Shown: in pieces, positions 1 through 7,825 of the stretch
Layout of the letters: the number at the start of each line of letters is the position of its first letter
Position numbering within the stretch: position 1 is the first letter of the stretch
Assembly (NCBI GenBank): GCA_030531555.1
Contig: JAUNNI010000002.1
Coordinates: 1-64,000 of the forward strand
DNA from: Eubacteriales bacterium
Lineage (GTDB): Bacteria; Bacillota; Clostridia; Lachnospirales; Lachnospiraceae
DNA length: 64,000 bases
Direction of reading: 5' to 3'
Notes under the pieces: model-generated
The model's input: the letters and a program-made list of their open reading frames with translations, nothing else
Database searches by the model: none
Told to the model about the DNA's origin: nothing
Made by a program: the position numbers and the translations under genes

Positions 1-78
1 GACAAAAACAGTGAGAAAGTGAAAATAGTCCGACAGAAAGCTAGTACACATAGGACCAAAACAGTGAGAAAGTGAAAT
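1..78. repeat. Two copies of a 25-bp repeat, 53-bp period, cut by window edge
   Basis: Bases 1-25 and 54-78 match at 23 of 25 positions around the core ACAGTGAGAAAGTGAAA, giving a 53-bp period. Between them a GTCC at 27-30 and a GGAC at 53-56 could close a weak stem. The first copy begins at the window edge, so the array may continue to the left. Its nature is unknown. Confidence 0.6.
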
Positions 79-104
79 TCATCCTTTTTTGTTTATTTCT
101 ACGA

Positions 105-133
105 TTGCCTTCTTTGAAAGCTTGTGTTAGAAT
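105..133 (+). promoter_or_regulatory. Promoter of the BMP-fusion gene
   Basis: TTGCCT (105-110), a 17-bp spacer and TAGAAT (128-133) preceded by TGt form a sigma-A type extended -10 promoter. The expected transcript start near 140 lies downstream of the in-frame GTG at 124 and so rules that GTG out as the start codon. Confidence 0.6.
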
Positions 134-159
134 GTTCGTTTAAGAAAGGAGGAATTTCT

Positions 160-2064
160 ATGACACCATTTGTTTTTGAAAGTTATCAAAAAGCATTAAA
201 AGCAGGCTTAAAGGAATGTCACACTGCTTCTTCTAAGCATGAGAATCCTTATCCGGAAACGCTGGATGTGATTCTGGAAGGAAAGAAAACAGCGGGCCTT
301 GAGGAAATGGGAATTCAATCAATTCCTCTTGATTTAATTGTGGGTACAAAGACAGCCGGTCGACAGAATGCATTCAGTAGAAGTTTTTTGCCTCTGTTTG
401 ATGAAGGGTCGGAGTTTGCTGCCAAATGGATGAATCTAATGGAATCTCAGATGGAAGAGGGCATCCATGATCCGATCAAAGTTTATGAGTATATGAATCG
501 ATATTATGTGTTGGAAGGAAATAAGCGTGTCAGCGTTTTAAAATATTTAGAGGCAGCGGTGATTGAAGGATATGTGACAAGAATCTTGCCGGAATACAGC
601 GAGGATCCTAAAGTGCAGCTGTATTATGAATATGTAGATTTCCAAAGAAATTCTGGAATTTTTAATCTTCATTTATCAGAAAAAGGAGATTATAAGAAAC
701 TCTTACTTGTCCTTGGAAAGGAAAAGGAAAGAGCTTGGACTCCGGAAGAGAGAGAAGAATTTCAGATCCTTTTGAAACGTTTTACTTATCAGTATGAAAA
801 AAATGTCAAGGAAAAAGCCAAAAAACAAAAAGGGGATGCCTTTTTGATTTATTTGAACATTTTCTCTTATGAAGAAGCCTGTAAAAAGGATACGACTCAG
901 ATTGCAGCGGATATTAAAAAGATGAAGAAGGAATTCCTTTTGGCTCGCGGGGAAGAAGTGGAAGATGTCATTGATCCTGAAGAGAAGAAAGGTAACTTAT
1001 GGGATAAGCTTTTTGCCGCCAACAAGGTGAAAGTTGCCTTTTTGTATGACAGAGAACCGGAAACTTCCAGCTGGCTTTTATGCCATGAACTGGGCAGACG
1101 ACATTTGAAAAGCGTGTGGAAGACAGGAATTGCTTTTGAGAAATTTATCTGTTCTCCAGACAGTCAGTACATGGAGGATATCGAGGCTATCATAAAAGAT
1201 GGATTCAATGTGATTTTTGCAACGACTCCAATTCTTCAGCCGAAATGTTTGAAAGCAGCGCTCGAGCATCCGGAGGTTCAGATCTTTTCTTGTGCAGCAA
1301 GATCGACCTGGAAATCTATTCGTGGATATTATGTTCGTGTCTATGAACAGAAGTTTTTAATCGGACTGATTGCGGGAGCTTTATCCAAAGATAAAGAAAT
1401 CTGTTATGAAGCAGACTATCCGATTTATGCCACCATTGCCAATGCCAACGCATTTGCTCTTGGGGTATCTATGACCAACCCAACGGCTAAGGTGCGATTA
1501 GTTTGGGCGAGCCGTAAAGAGGAATTTAAGGAGCCGATCAATGAAGATACCTCGATTATTTCCAATAGAAATATGATTACTGCGGAAGGTGTGAACCGAC
1601 GATTTGGTCTTTATACCAAAGAAGAAGGAGCTATTCGAAATATAGCCACAGGTATTATTGATTGGGGGCTGATTTATGAGAAAATTATCCGCCAGATGAT
1701 GGATGGTACCTGGAAGAAGATTTCAGATAAGGAAAAGAAAGCCATAAACTATTGGTGGGGTCTTTCCACAGGAGTTGTGAATGTGGTTTGTTCTTCTAGT
1801 ATGCCAAAGGGTGTACAAAAGATGGTGAACCATTATAAACAAGCGATTGCAGATGGATCTTTCCATCCATTTGAAGGGGAGTTTTATGACCAGGATGGTC
1901 AGCTTCATGGGGAAGAAGGAAAAACGCTTAGTAATGAGGAGATTATCACTATGGACTGGCTCAATGAAAATATTGTTGGGTCCATTCCAAATGTCAATGA
2001 ATTAAATGATAAGGCTTATCAGATGGTGAAACTACAGGGTTTGGAGAAGATGAAAGGGGAGTAA
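160..2064 (+). CDS. ParB-like N-terminal domain fused to BMP/PnrA-type substrate-binding domain
   Basis: The 634-residue protein starts at ATG 160, seven bases after AAGGAGG (148-154... within AAAGGAGG); the upstream GTG at 124 lies in the promoter. The N-terminal third has a ParB/sulfiredoxin-like signature, with DPIKVYEYMNRYYVLEGNKR around residues 105-125. The C-terminal half, from about residue 290, matches BMP/PnrA-type nucleoside or lipoprotein binding proteins (KVAFLYD, later FALGVSMTNP). There is no signal peptide or lipobox, unlike transport binding proteins of this family, so it is probably cytoplasmic. No ABC permease or ATPase gene is nearby. It overlaps no neighbour and is followed after 3 bases by a phosphoesterase gene, which suggests co-transcription. 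The BMP fold assignment is fairly sure; the function, possibly a ligand-gated nucleic-acid-binding or sensory protein, is inference. Confidence 0.75.
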   Translation: MTPFVFESYQKALKAGLKECHTASSKHENPYPETLDVILEGKKTAGLEEMGIQSIPLDLIVGTKTAGRQNAFSRSFLPLFDEGSEFAAKWMNLMESQMEEGIHDPIKVYEYMNRYYVLEGNKRVSVLKYLEAAVIEGYVTRILPEYSEDPKVQLYYEYVDFQRNSGIFNLHLSEKGDYKKLLLVLGKEKERAWTPEEREEFQILLKRFTYQYEKNVKEKAKKQKGDAFLIYLNIFSYEEACKKDTTQIAADIKKMKKEFLLARGEEVEDVIDPEEKKGNLWDKLFAANKVKVAFLYDREPETSSWLLCHELGRRHLKSVWKTGIAFEKFICSPDSQYMEDIEAIIKDGFNVIFATTPILQPKCLKAALEHPEVQIFSCAARSTWKSIRGYYVRVYEQKFLIGLIAGALSKDKEICYEADYPIYATIANANAFALGVSMTNPTAKVRLVWASRKEEFKEPINEDTSIISNRNMITAEGVNRRFGLYTKEEGAIRNIATGIIDWGLIYEKIIRQMMDGTWKKISDKEKKAINYWWGLSTGVVNVVCSSSMPKGVQKMVNHYKQAIADGSFHPFEGEFYDQDGQLHGEEGKTLSNEEIITMDWLNENIVGSIPNVNELNDKAYQMVKLQGLEKMKGE

Positions 2065-2067
2065 AAG

Positions 2068-2679
2068 GTGGAAATCCTGATCGTAAGCGATGAAGTGTGT
2101 AAAAGTTTATATGACTTCTATCGACCGGAAAAATTAGAAGGGATTGATTTGATCATCTCCTGTGGGGATTTGAATCCGAAATATCTGACCTTTCTTGCCA
2201 CCTTGTTTCATGGACCGGTTCTTTATGTCCATGGGAATCATGATGGCAAATATGACCGGACGCCGCCGGAAGGCTGCATCTGTATTGAGGATCGGATTTT
2301 TGAATATAAGGGAATCCGCATCCTTGGTCTGGGAGGTTCTTTATTATACAATTACGGCCCTCATCAATACACAGAACGTGAGATGAAGGGCCGCATTCGT
2401 AAGCTTTGGTGGACGCTTTGGAGGAAGAAGGGTTTTGATATTTTAGTCACCCACACTCCTGCCAAATGTCTTGGGGATGAAGATAACCTGACACATGGAG
2501 GTTTCCTCTGTTTTGTTGAACTTTTGGAAAAGTATCGTCCCAAATACCATTTTCATGGGCATATCCATATGAATTATGGTAGAGTGGAACGACGCTTTCA
2601 TTATATGGATACGGAGATCGTAAATGGCTTTGAGACCTACCGTATCAATTATGAGACTGGGGAAGGGAGATTACGATAG
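2068..2679 (+). CDS. Metallophosphoesterase family protein
   Basis: This 203-residue calcineurin-like phosphoesterase uses a GTG start at 2068 behind GGGGAG. It has the metal-binding blocks SCGDL (D34), GNHD (57-59 with H55 before), VTHTP and HGHIHMNYG. The first block of the family, normally DxH, reads SDEV, so D8 is kept but the His is Val10. That would change one metal site, and the substrate (phosphodiester, nucleotide or protein) cannot be told. The gene starts 3 bases after the BMP-fusion stop codon and its own stop codon lies in a terminator stem. The fold is well supported; activity is uncertain. Confidence 0.8.
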   Translation: MEILIVSDEVCKSLYDFYRPEKLEGIDLIISCGDLNPKYLTFLATLFHGPVLYVHGNHDGKYDRTPPEGCICIEDRIFEYKGIRILGLGGSLLYNYGPHQYTEREMKGRIRKLWWTLWRKKGFDILVTHTPAKCLGDEDNLTHGGFLCFVELLEKYRPKYHFHGHIHMNYGRVERRFHYMDTEIVNGFETYRINYETGEGRLR

Positions 2680-2696
2680 TTTTCTATCGTTTTTTT
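2673..2696 (+). terminator. Intrinsic terminator built over two facing stop codons
   Basis: The stem ACGATAG (2673-2679) / CTATCGT (2684-2690) with loop TTTT and a T-run to 2696 ends the + strand operon. The left arm contains the TAG stop of the phosphoesterase, and the right arm contains the TAG stop of the hydrogenase gene on the - strand. Confidence 0.75.
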
Positions 2697-4435
2697 GGTG
2701 CCAATGGCATTTCCCAGGCATCATGATCTGTATGTAACAATTTATGAGAAAGTCTGGATAATGGTTTTTCCAGATATTCATCATATACTTTTAAGACATC
2801 CGGATTCTCGTGGGAGAAACGGATCTCGCTGGTGGAATCTAAGAAGTAAAGATTCTTGGAGCGGATATCTGCCATTTCTTTTCCTTCGTGGATTGGCTGA
2901 CCGCCACCGTTGACACAACCACCCGGGCAAGCCATAACTTCAACGAAGTGATAGAATACTTTGCCCTGTTTGATCGCTTTGATCAGTTTTCTAGCGTTGC
3001 CAAGTCCACTTACGATGGCAACTTTTAATTCGGTACCATTGAGCTCGATGGTTGCTTCTTTCCATCCATCTAAGCCGCGGACATTTTTGAAAGCGTCTGG
3101 TTCTGGGTTAGAACCTGTGGTCAGATAGTAAGCACTTCGAAGAGCGGCTTCCATAACACCACCGGTTGCACCGAAGATGACACCGGCACCTGTTCCATCA
3201 CCGATTGGAGAATCAAAATGGTCTTCTGGAATATCGAGAATATCGATATTGAGGGAACGAAGATAATTGATAAATTCACGGGTATTTAATACGGCATCTA
3301 CATCCGGACCGGTTCCGGTACTGTCCATGGTTGGAAGAGCACATTCTGCTTTCTTAGCAACACATGGCATGATGGATACACTATAAATATTTTCAGGATC
3401 TTCATGGATCTTGTCTGCAAAATAGTTTTTAATGATGGCTCCTTGCATCTGCTGAGGTGATTTGGCAGTGGATAAGCAAGGAGTCATTTCTGGATATTGA
3501 GACTTTAAGAATCGAACCCAGCCAGGACAGCAGGATGTAAACATTGGCCACTGGTAATTTTCAGGATTTTTCAGACGTTCCAAAAGCTCGCTTCCCTCTT
3601 CCATGATGGTAAGGTCCGCAGAAAATGTGGTATCAAACACATAGTCAAAGCCCATGGCACGAAGAGCGCCGGCAAGACGAGCTGGGGTAGCAAATTTACG
3701 GTTTAAGTTGAAGCTTTCTGCCCAGGCAGTACGTACGGCAGGTGCTACCTGTACAACAGTAGTTTTGGTGCGGGTACTTAAGATACCATTCTGGGAGAAT
3801 ACCGGACGTTTATCATCGCGGCTGGAAAGTGCGTTGGTTGGACAGTGGATGATACACTGACCACAGAGGGCACAGTCTGCATCTTTGATATTTCTTCCGT
3901 GGGATACGTTAACGGTGGTTCTGGAACCGGTCTTTGCGATATCCCATATATTGAGGCTCTGGATTTTGTCACAAATCTGGATACAGCGCATACATTTTAC
4001 ACATTTACTCTCATCACGAATCAGTGGAAAATCTTTTGGCCAGTTATTTACTGGTATTTTTTTCTTGAAATCATAGATACCACTTTCCAAATCATTGGCG
4101 ATCTTCTGCAGCTGACAGTTTCCACTTCTTGGACAGGTTGGACAGTCACAGTTGTGTTGGGAAAGGATCATTTTGATGTTGATACGACGAGATTCACGTA
4201 CTTTTGGAGAGTTGGTATAGATCTCCATTCCTTCTTTTACCACGTTGTTACAGGAGGTAACTAAGCGGTCAATTCCTTTAATTTCGACAACGCATACACG
4301 ACAGGCTCCGATATCATTGATATCTTTCAGATAACAAAGGGTTGGAATATTGAATTTGGCCTGTTTACATGCTTCTAATATTGTAGTTCCCTCTTTTACT
4401 TCTACAGGGATATCATTTACTTTAATGTTTACCAT
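2684..4435 (-). CDS. hydA: [FeFe] hydrogenase, catalytic subunit with N-terminal ferredoxin domains
   Basis: The 583-residue enzyme makes or uses H2 in the cytoplasm. Domains in order: a [2Fe-2S] domain (C34, C45, C48, C62), a His-Cys3 [4Fe-4S] site (H94, C98, C101, C107), a 2x[4Fe-4S] ferredoxin (C145/148/151/155 and C188/191/194/198), then the H-cluster domain with TSCCPGW at 300, MPCVAKKAE at 356 and ACPGGCVNGGGQP at 502. All expected H-cluster cysteines (C303, C358, C503, C507) are present. It overlaps the upstream flavoprotein gene by 7 bases, so the two are translationally coupled and probably form one complex. The maturase genes hydE, hydF and hydG are not in this window. The family is sure; the electron partner is inferred from context. 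Confidence 0.95.
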   Translation of the reverse strand: MVNIKVNDIPVEVKEGTTILEACKQAKFNIPTLCYLKDINDIGACRVCVVEIKGIDRLVTSCNNVVKEGMEIYTNSPKVRESRRINIKMILSQHNCDCPTCPRSGNCQLQKIANDLESGIYDFKKKIPVNNWPKDFPLIRDESKCVKCMRCIQICDKIQSLNIWDIAKTGSRTTVNVSHGRNIKDADCALCGQCIIHCPTNALSSRDDKRPVFSQNGILSTRTKTTVVQVAPAVRTAWAESFNLNRKFATPARLAGALRAMGFDYVFDTTFSADLTIMEEGSELLERLKNPENYQWPMFTSCCPGWVRFLKSQYPEMTPCLSTAKSPQQMQGAIIKNYFADKIHEDPENIYSVSIMPCVAKKAECALPTMDSTGTGPDVDAVLNTREFINYLRSLNIDILDIPEDHFDSPIGDGTGAGVIFGATGGVMEAALRSAYYLTTGSNPEPDAFKNVRGLDGWKEATIELNGTELKVAIVSGLGNARKLIKAIKQGKVFYHFVEVMACPGGCVNGGGQPIHEGKEMADIRSKNLYFLDSTSEIRFSHENPDVLKVYDEYLEKPLSRLSHKLLHTDHDAWEMPLAPKKR

Positions 4436-6270
4436 TCTTCCTGACGACCTCCTTTAAAGATTCCGTAACCAAAGTGATCACAACGTAAGCAACGGTGTGC
4501 TTCCTGTGTGGCTTCCTGACATGTCATACCGATTTCAACAAGATCGAAGTCCTGTTTACGTTCTGTGGTATTACGTTCTTTCATGTTGACACGGCCACAA
4601 GGTGGTTTGTTTTCGATGGATGGATCAGGGATTGCAACGTCACAGTCAATTTTGTGGTTGAATCCAAGATAGCTGTCGATGTTGGCAGCGGCTACTTTTC
4701 CAGCTGCGATGGCACGGATTACGGTAGCAGGACCTGTGACACAGTCACCGCCGGCAAAGATTCCTTTGCAATTTTCCATGATACAGTCATCGTCTGCTAA
4801 AAGACGTCCGCGTTTTACTGGAAGACCAGCGCGTTCAAATGGTTCCCAAACGATATCCTGGCCGATGGCAATGATAACGATATCGCAAGGAATATGGAGT
4901 TCAGCTTCTTTGGAATCTGCTGGACTTGGACGGCCGCCACGGATGAGACCGATTACCTTTGGATCGGCTACCATGGAAACTACATGGCCTTTTCTGTTTT
5001 TCTCGATTCGTTTTGGTGCATGTAACTCTAAGATTTCTGCTCCTTCTGCAATGGCTGCTTCAATCTCATCGGAGAGGGCTGTCATATCCGCTTTACGACG
5101 ACGGTAAAGAACAGATACATTCTTTGCGCCAAGACGGATCGCAGAGCGGGTTGCATCCATGGCAACGTTACCACCACCGACTACGATGACATTTTTTCCG
5201 GTGAAATCTGGAGCATTTCCTTCGCCGATATCACGAAGCATCTGAACCGCAGAAACAACACCTTTGGCATCTTCTCCAGGAATTCCCAGCTTTTTGTCTG
5301 TGTGGGCACCAATGGATACGTAAACTGCATCATAATTTCCAGTTAACATCTTGAAGGAAATCTGGTTTTCGTCATCTCCGATGGATGTTTCGCATTTTAC
5401 TTCCACACCAGTGGATAAGATGTGGTCAATATCGTATTTTAAGCGTACTTTTGGAAGACGGTAATTCGGAATACCGTAATAAAGCATACCACCAAGCTCT
5501 TTTCTCTGTTCAAAGATGGTGCACTGGTGACCCATTTGCTGCAGATAATATGCTGCACTAAGTCCGGATGGACCACCACCAACAATGGCGATTTTTTTGC
5601 CGGTGGATGGGGAGCAGATCGGTGGCTCGATGTCGCCACAATGGTCAACCGCATAACGTTTTAAGCCTCGAATATTGATGGCATCATCTACGAAATTACG
5701 ACGACATTTTTCCTCACAAGGATGCTCGCAAACAAGGGCACATGCTGTAACAAATGGATTGTCTTTACGGATTAATGTTACCGCTTCCTGATAACGACCC
5801 TGTGCAACTAAGGAGATATAACCAGGAATATCTACGCTGGCCGGACATTTTGCTACACATGGAACCGGAAGCTCTAAGTGGCAGGAGCAATGACCGGTCT
5901 GAATATGTTCAATAAAGTCATCGCGGAATCCTTCTAAGCCTTTTAATACGGTACGAGCTGCTTCGTAACCGATGGCACAGTCCGCACTATCATAGATGGA
6001 TTTGGCAGTTCTTTCGATGGTGTCCAGGGTTTCTAAGCTTGCTTTGCCATCGAGTACATCTTCTAACAAATCTTCCAATAAGCCAAGACCGATACGGCAT
6101 GGAACACATTTTCCACAAGTCTGTGCATGAAAAAGTTTCAAGAAAGAAGCGGTCATGTCTACTGGACATAAACCAGGTGGGCTGGCGATAATTCGACGTT
6201 CCAAATCTTTATAGAGATCGTCAACCACAGATTCAGCTCTGCTTTTGGTCATTACTTTAAGTCTACTCAT
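4429..6270 (-). CDS. GltD-like flavoprotein with N-terminal NuoF-type Fe-S segment, hydrogenase partner
   Basis: The 613-residue protein joins two modules. Residues about 40-115 match only the C-terminal iron-sulfur part of NuoF/HydB (CGKCVPC at 52-58, fourth Cys C98); the FMN- and NADH-binding part of NuoF is missing. From about residue 125 it is a GltD/NfnB-type domain with Fe-S cysteines (CVAKCP, CALVCEHPCEEKCR), a FAD site GGGPSG (231-236) and a second nucleotide-binding GGGNVAMD motif. Such proteins pass electrons between NAD(P)H and Fe-S partners. The start has GGAGGATTAAA just upstream. The 7-base overlap with hydA points to a two-subunit NAD(P)H-linked hydrogenase. Whether it bifurcates electrons cannot be judged from the sequence. 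Confidence 0.88.
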   Translation of the reverse strand: MSRLKVMTKSRAESVVDDLYKDLERRIIASPPGLCPVDMTASFLKLFHAQTCGKCVPCRIGLGLLEDLLEDVLDGKASLETLDTIERTAKSIYDSADCAIGYEAARTVLKGLEGFRDDFIEHIQTGHCSCHLELPVPCVAKCPASVDIPGYISLVAQGRYQEAVTLIRKDNPFVTACALVCEHPCEEKCRRNFVDDAINIRGLKRYAVDHCGDIEPPICSPSTGKKIAIVGGGPSGLSAAYYLQQMGHQCTIFEQRKELGGMLYYGIPNYRLPKVRLKYDIDHILSTGVEVKCETSIGDDENQISFKMLTGNYDAVYVSIGAHTDKKLGIPGEDAKGVVSAVQMLRDIGEGNAPDFTGKNVIVVGGGNVAMDATRSAIRLGAKNVSVLYRRRKADMTALSDEIEAAIAEGAEILELHAPKRIEKNRKGHVVSMVADPKVIGLIRGGRPSPADSKEAELHIPCDIVIIAIGQDIVWEPFERAGLPVKRGRLLADDDCIMENCKGIFAGGDCVTGPATVIRAIAAGKVAAANIDSYLGFNHKIDCDVAIPDPSIENKPPCGRVNMKERNTTERKQDFDLVEIGMTCQEATQEAHRCLRCDHFGYGIFKGGRQEEW

Positions 6271-6298
6271 TTTAATCCTCCGTTTTCCCTTAAATATT

Positions 6299-6317
6299 TG
6301 TCATTTGAATAATGACA
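6299..6317. promoter_or_regulatory. Perfect dyad in the leader of the hydrogenase operon
   Basis: TGTCATT (6299-6305) and AATGACA (6311-6317) form a perfect 7-5-7 inverted repeat between the hydrogenase promoter and the ribosome site. It could be an operator for a dimeric regulator. It does not match the Rex consensus or CRP/FNR half sites closely enough to name the protein. Confidence 0.4.
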
Positions 6318-6373
6318 GATCTAAAAATTCAAAAAATGTTTTTTTATTCTTAGTTTTACGAAAATTTATCGAA

Positions 6374-6402
6374 ATTCTAACATAAAGATTTTCAAATGAA
6401 AA
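6374..6402 (-). promoter_or_regulatory. Promoter of the hydrogenase operon
   Basis: Read on the - strand, TTTTCA (6402-6397), a 17-bp spacer and TAGAAT (6379-6374) preceded by TGt form an extended -10 promoter. The leader would be about 95 bases and contains the 6299-6317 dyad. Confidence 0.45.
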
Positions 6403-6693
6403 GATGTCATATTTCGATAGAAAATTAACTAACAAAGTAAAAAAAGGGAAAAGGGATGAAAAATGGAGAAAATACGATGGGTAAGTCCCAAAACAGATAA
6501 AAAAATACCTTTATAAAATTAAGAGCGTACAAAAATATATCATATATAAACAATAAAAAACACCTGTTTATTATTAAATTAACGAAATGAATAATTTATA
6601 ATTGATCCATTCATATAATATAAATAAAAGTTATAGGTTTTCATAGAAGGAACGAGATTGCCATGAGATGCCGCGAGGATCCTATCTCTTTTC
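6403..6693. other. AT-rich intergenic stretch with no recognised element
   Basis: Between the divergent hydrogenase and CpXC promoters lies strongly AT-rich DNA with long A runs. I find no plausible reading frame, T-tract terminator or known RNA motif here; a short GAGAT/ATCTC pairing near 6655-6687 is too weak to call. Confidence 0.5.
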
Positions 6694-6722
6694 TTGGTTT
6701 TTTTCTATATTTATGGTAGAAT
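6694..6722 (+). promoter_or_regulatory. Probable promoter of the CpXC gene
   Basis: TTGGTT (6694-6699), 17 bp, then TAGAAT (6717-6722). The -10 is good and the -35 is weak. It lies about 45 bases before the start codon. Confidence 0.4.
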
Positions 6723-6766
6723 AAAAACCATGATATTTTTAGAAAATCGGGGGAAGAACAAAAACC

Positions 6767-7408
6767 ATGAATCGATTAACCAGTTCAACAAAACAGGAGC
6801 TGGCCTGCCCAAAATGTGGAAAGGTCCATTTGTGTGAGAGATATTCTGTGATTAATGTTACAGAAAAACCGGAATTGAAAGAAAAAGTACTTAAGAATAA
6901 TATATTTGTATTCACCTGTGAAGAATGTGGACTGACTGCACCGCTTACTTATGAAAGTGTTTATGTGGACAGCAAAAAGCAGATGATCATATATCTGGCA
7001 CCTGAGATGAATGCCAATGTGGAAGCTTCCATGAAGATGTGGGAGCAGGTGGATGTAAAACATCGACGTGTCGTTGACAATATCAATGATCTGAAGGAAA
7101 AAATTCTCATTGCGGACCGTCTGTTAGATGACCGTATCGTAGAATTTATGAAAATTGAAAATGTACAGCAGCTGAAGGAACAGATGCAGGATGACAATCT
7201 GATGAACATCCTTTTTGACACAGATGGAACAAACTTTTATTTCTTAGTCTTTTTTGAGAAAAAAGGAATTGGACGTATTCCTATCGCACCGGATTATTAT
7301 CGTGCCTGCGAGAGTCGATATGGCCATAAGCTGGGCAAGAAAGGGTCCAAACATTTTCAGAAAATTGACTTCGAATGGGCCGGAAATATCTTGATGGAAA
7401 GAAATTAA
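6767..7408 (+). CDS. CpXC domain-containing protein
   Basis: The 213-residue soluble protein opens with a zinc-ribbon-like CpXC domain: CPKCGK at about residue 10 and CEECGL at about residue 50, four cysteines that should bind one metal ion. The rest is a predicted helical segment (about 90-150) and a C-terminal block of unknown fold. There is no signal peptide or membrane segment. The start ATG follows GGGGGAAG at 6749-6756. CpXC proteins have no established reaction, so only the domain can be named. It is followed by rpmE with its own promoter, so it is likely a single-gene unit. Confidence 0.8.
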   Translation: MNRLTSSTKQELACPKCGKVHLCERYSVINVTEKPELKEKVLKNNIFVFTCEECGLTAPLTYESVYVDSKKQMIIYLAPEMNANVEASMKMWEQVDVKHRRVVDNINDLKEKILIADRLLDDRIVEFMKIENVQQLKEQMQDDNLMNILFDTDGTNFYFLVFFEKKGIGRIPIAPDYYRACESRYGHKLGKKGSKHFQKIDFEWAGNILMERN

Positions 7409-7415
7409 ATTTTCC

Positions 7416-7444
7416 TTGCACTATGCAAAAATATGTGATATACT
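7416..7444 (+). promoter_or_regulatory. Promoter of rpmE
   Basis: TTGCAC (7416-7421), a 17-bp spacer and TATACT (7439-7444) preceded by TGa give an extended -10 promoter directly after the CpXC stop codon, leaving a leader of about 75 bases. Confidence 0.55.
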
Positions 7445-7525
7445 GTGAGAGCTGTTTGAAACGTAGTAATATTGATGATCATCATCTTTTATAGATGAAC
7501 TTATAACATTGAAGAGGTGAAGAAG

Positions 7526-7726
7526 ATGCGTGAAGGAATCCATCCAAAATATTATCAGGCAAAGGTAGTTTGCAACTGTGGAAATGAATTCGTTACAGGT
7601 TCCACAAAAAACGATATCCATGTTGAAATTTGTTCAAAATGTCATTCATTCTACACAGGCCAGCAGAAACAGGCTAGAACTGACGGACGTATTGATAAGT
7701 TCAACCGTAAGTATGGTATTAAATAA
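7526..7726 (+). CDS. rpmE: 50S ribosomal protein L31, zinc-binding type
   Basis: The 66-residue protein begins MREGIHP at ATG 7526 behind GAGGTG (7514-7519); an in-frame GTG at 7517 overlaps that ribosome site and is rejected. The cysteines in CNCGNEF and CSKCH make it the zinc-containing C+ form of L31, a peripheral protein of the large subunit. The length fits the family. A long stem-loop follows the gene, then the DUF1385 gene, prmC and prfA, a common translation-linked neighbourhood in Firmicutes. Confidence 0.97.
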   Translation: MREGIHPKYYQAKVVCNCGNEFVTGSTKNDIHVEICSKCHSFYTGQQKQARTDGRIDKFNRKYGIK

Positions 7727-7746
7727 TTAACCACTAGGTTTCTAAT

Positions 7747-7802
7747 TAGGCGGCGGTACTTTGCATCACAGAGAACTTTGTGATACAAAGTATCGTCGCC
7801 TA
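7747..7802 (+). other. 24-bp stem-loop between rpmE and the DUF1385 gene
   Basis: Arms 7747-7770 and 7779-7802 pair over 24 positions with one mismatch (C7764/A7785) and an 8-base loop. The imperfections at 7753/7796 and 7756/7793 are G-U pairs in RNA made from the + strand. No T-run follows, so it is not a standard terminator; an RNA processing or stability element is likelier. Confidence 0.7.
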
Positions 7803-7825
7803 AGTTTAGTTATGGAGATTTTTAT

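Noticed and set aside
1..78. CRISPR-like array
   Set aside because: Only two copies are seen, repeat and spacer lengths do not fit well, the copies differ, and no cas genes are nearby.
3845..4264. 139-residue frame antisense to hydA
   Set aside because: Shadow of the hydrogenase gene; no start signals and no recognisable domain.
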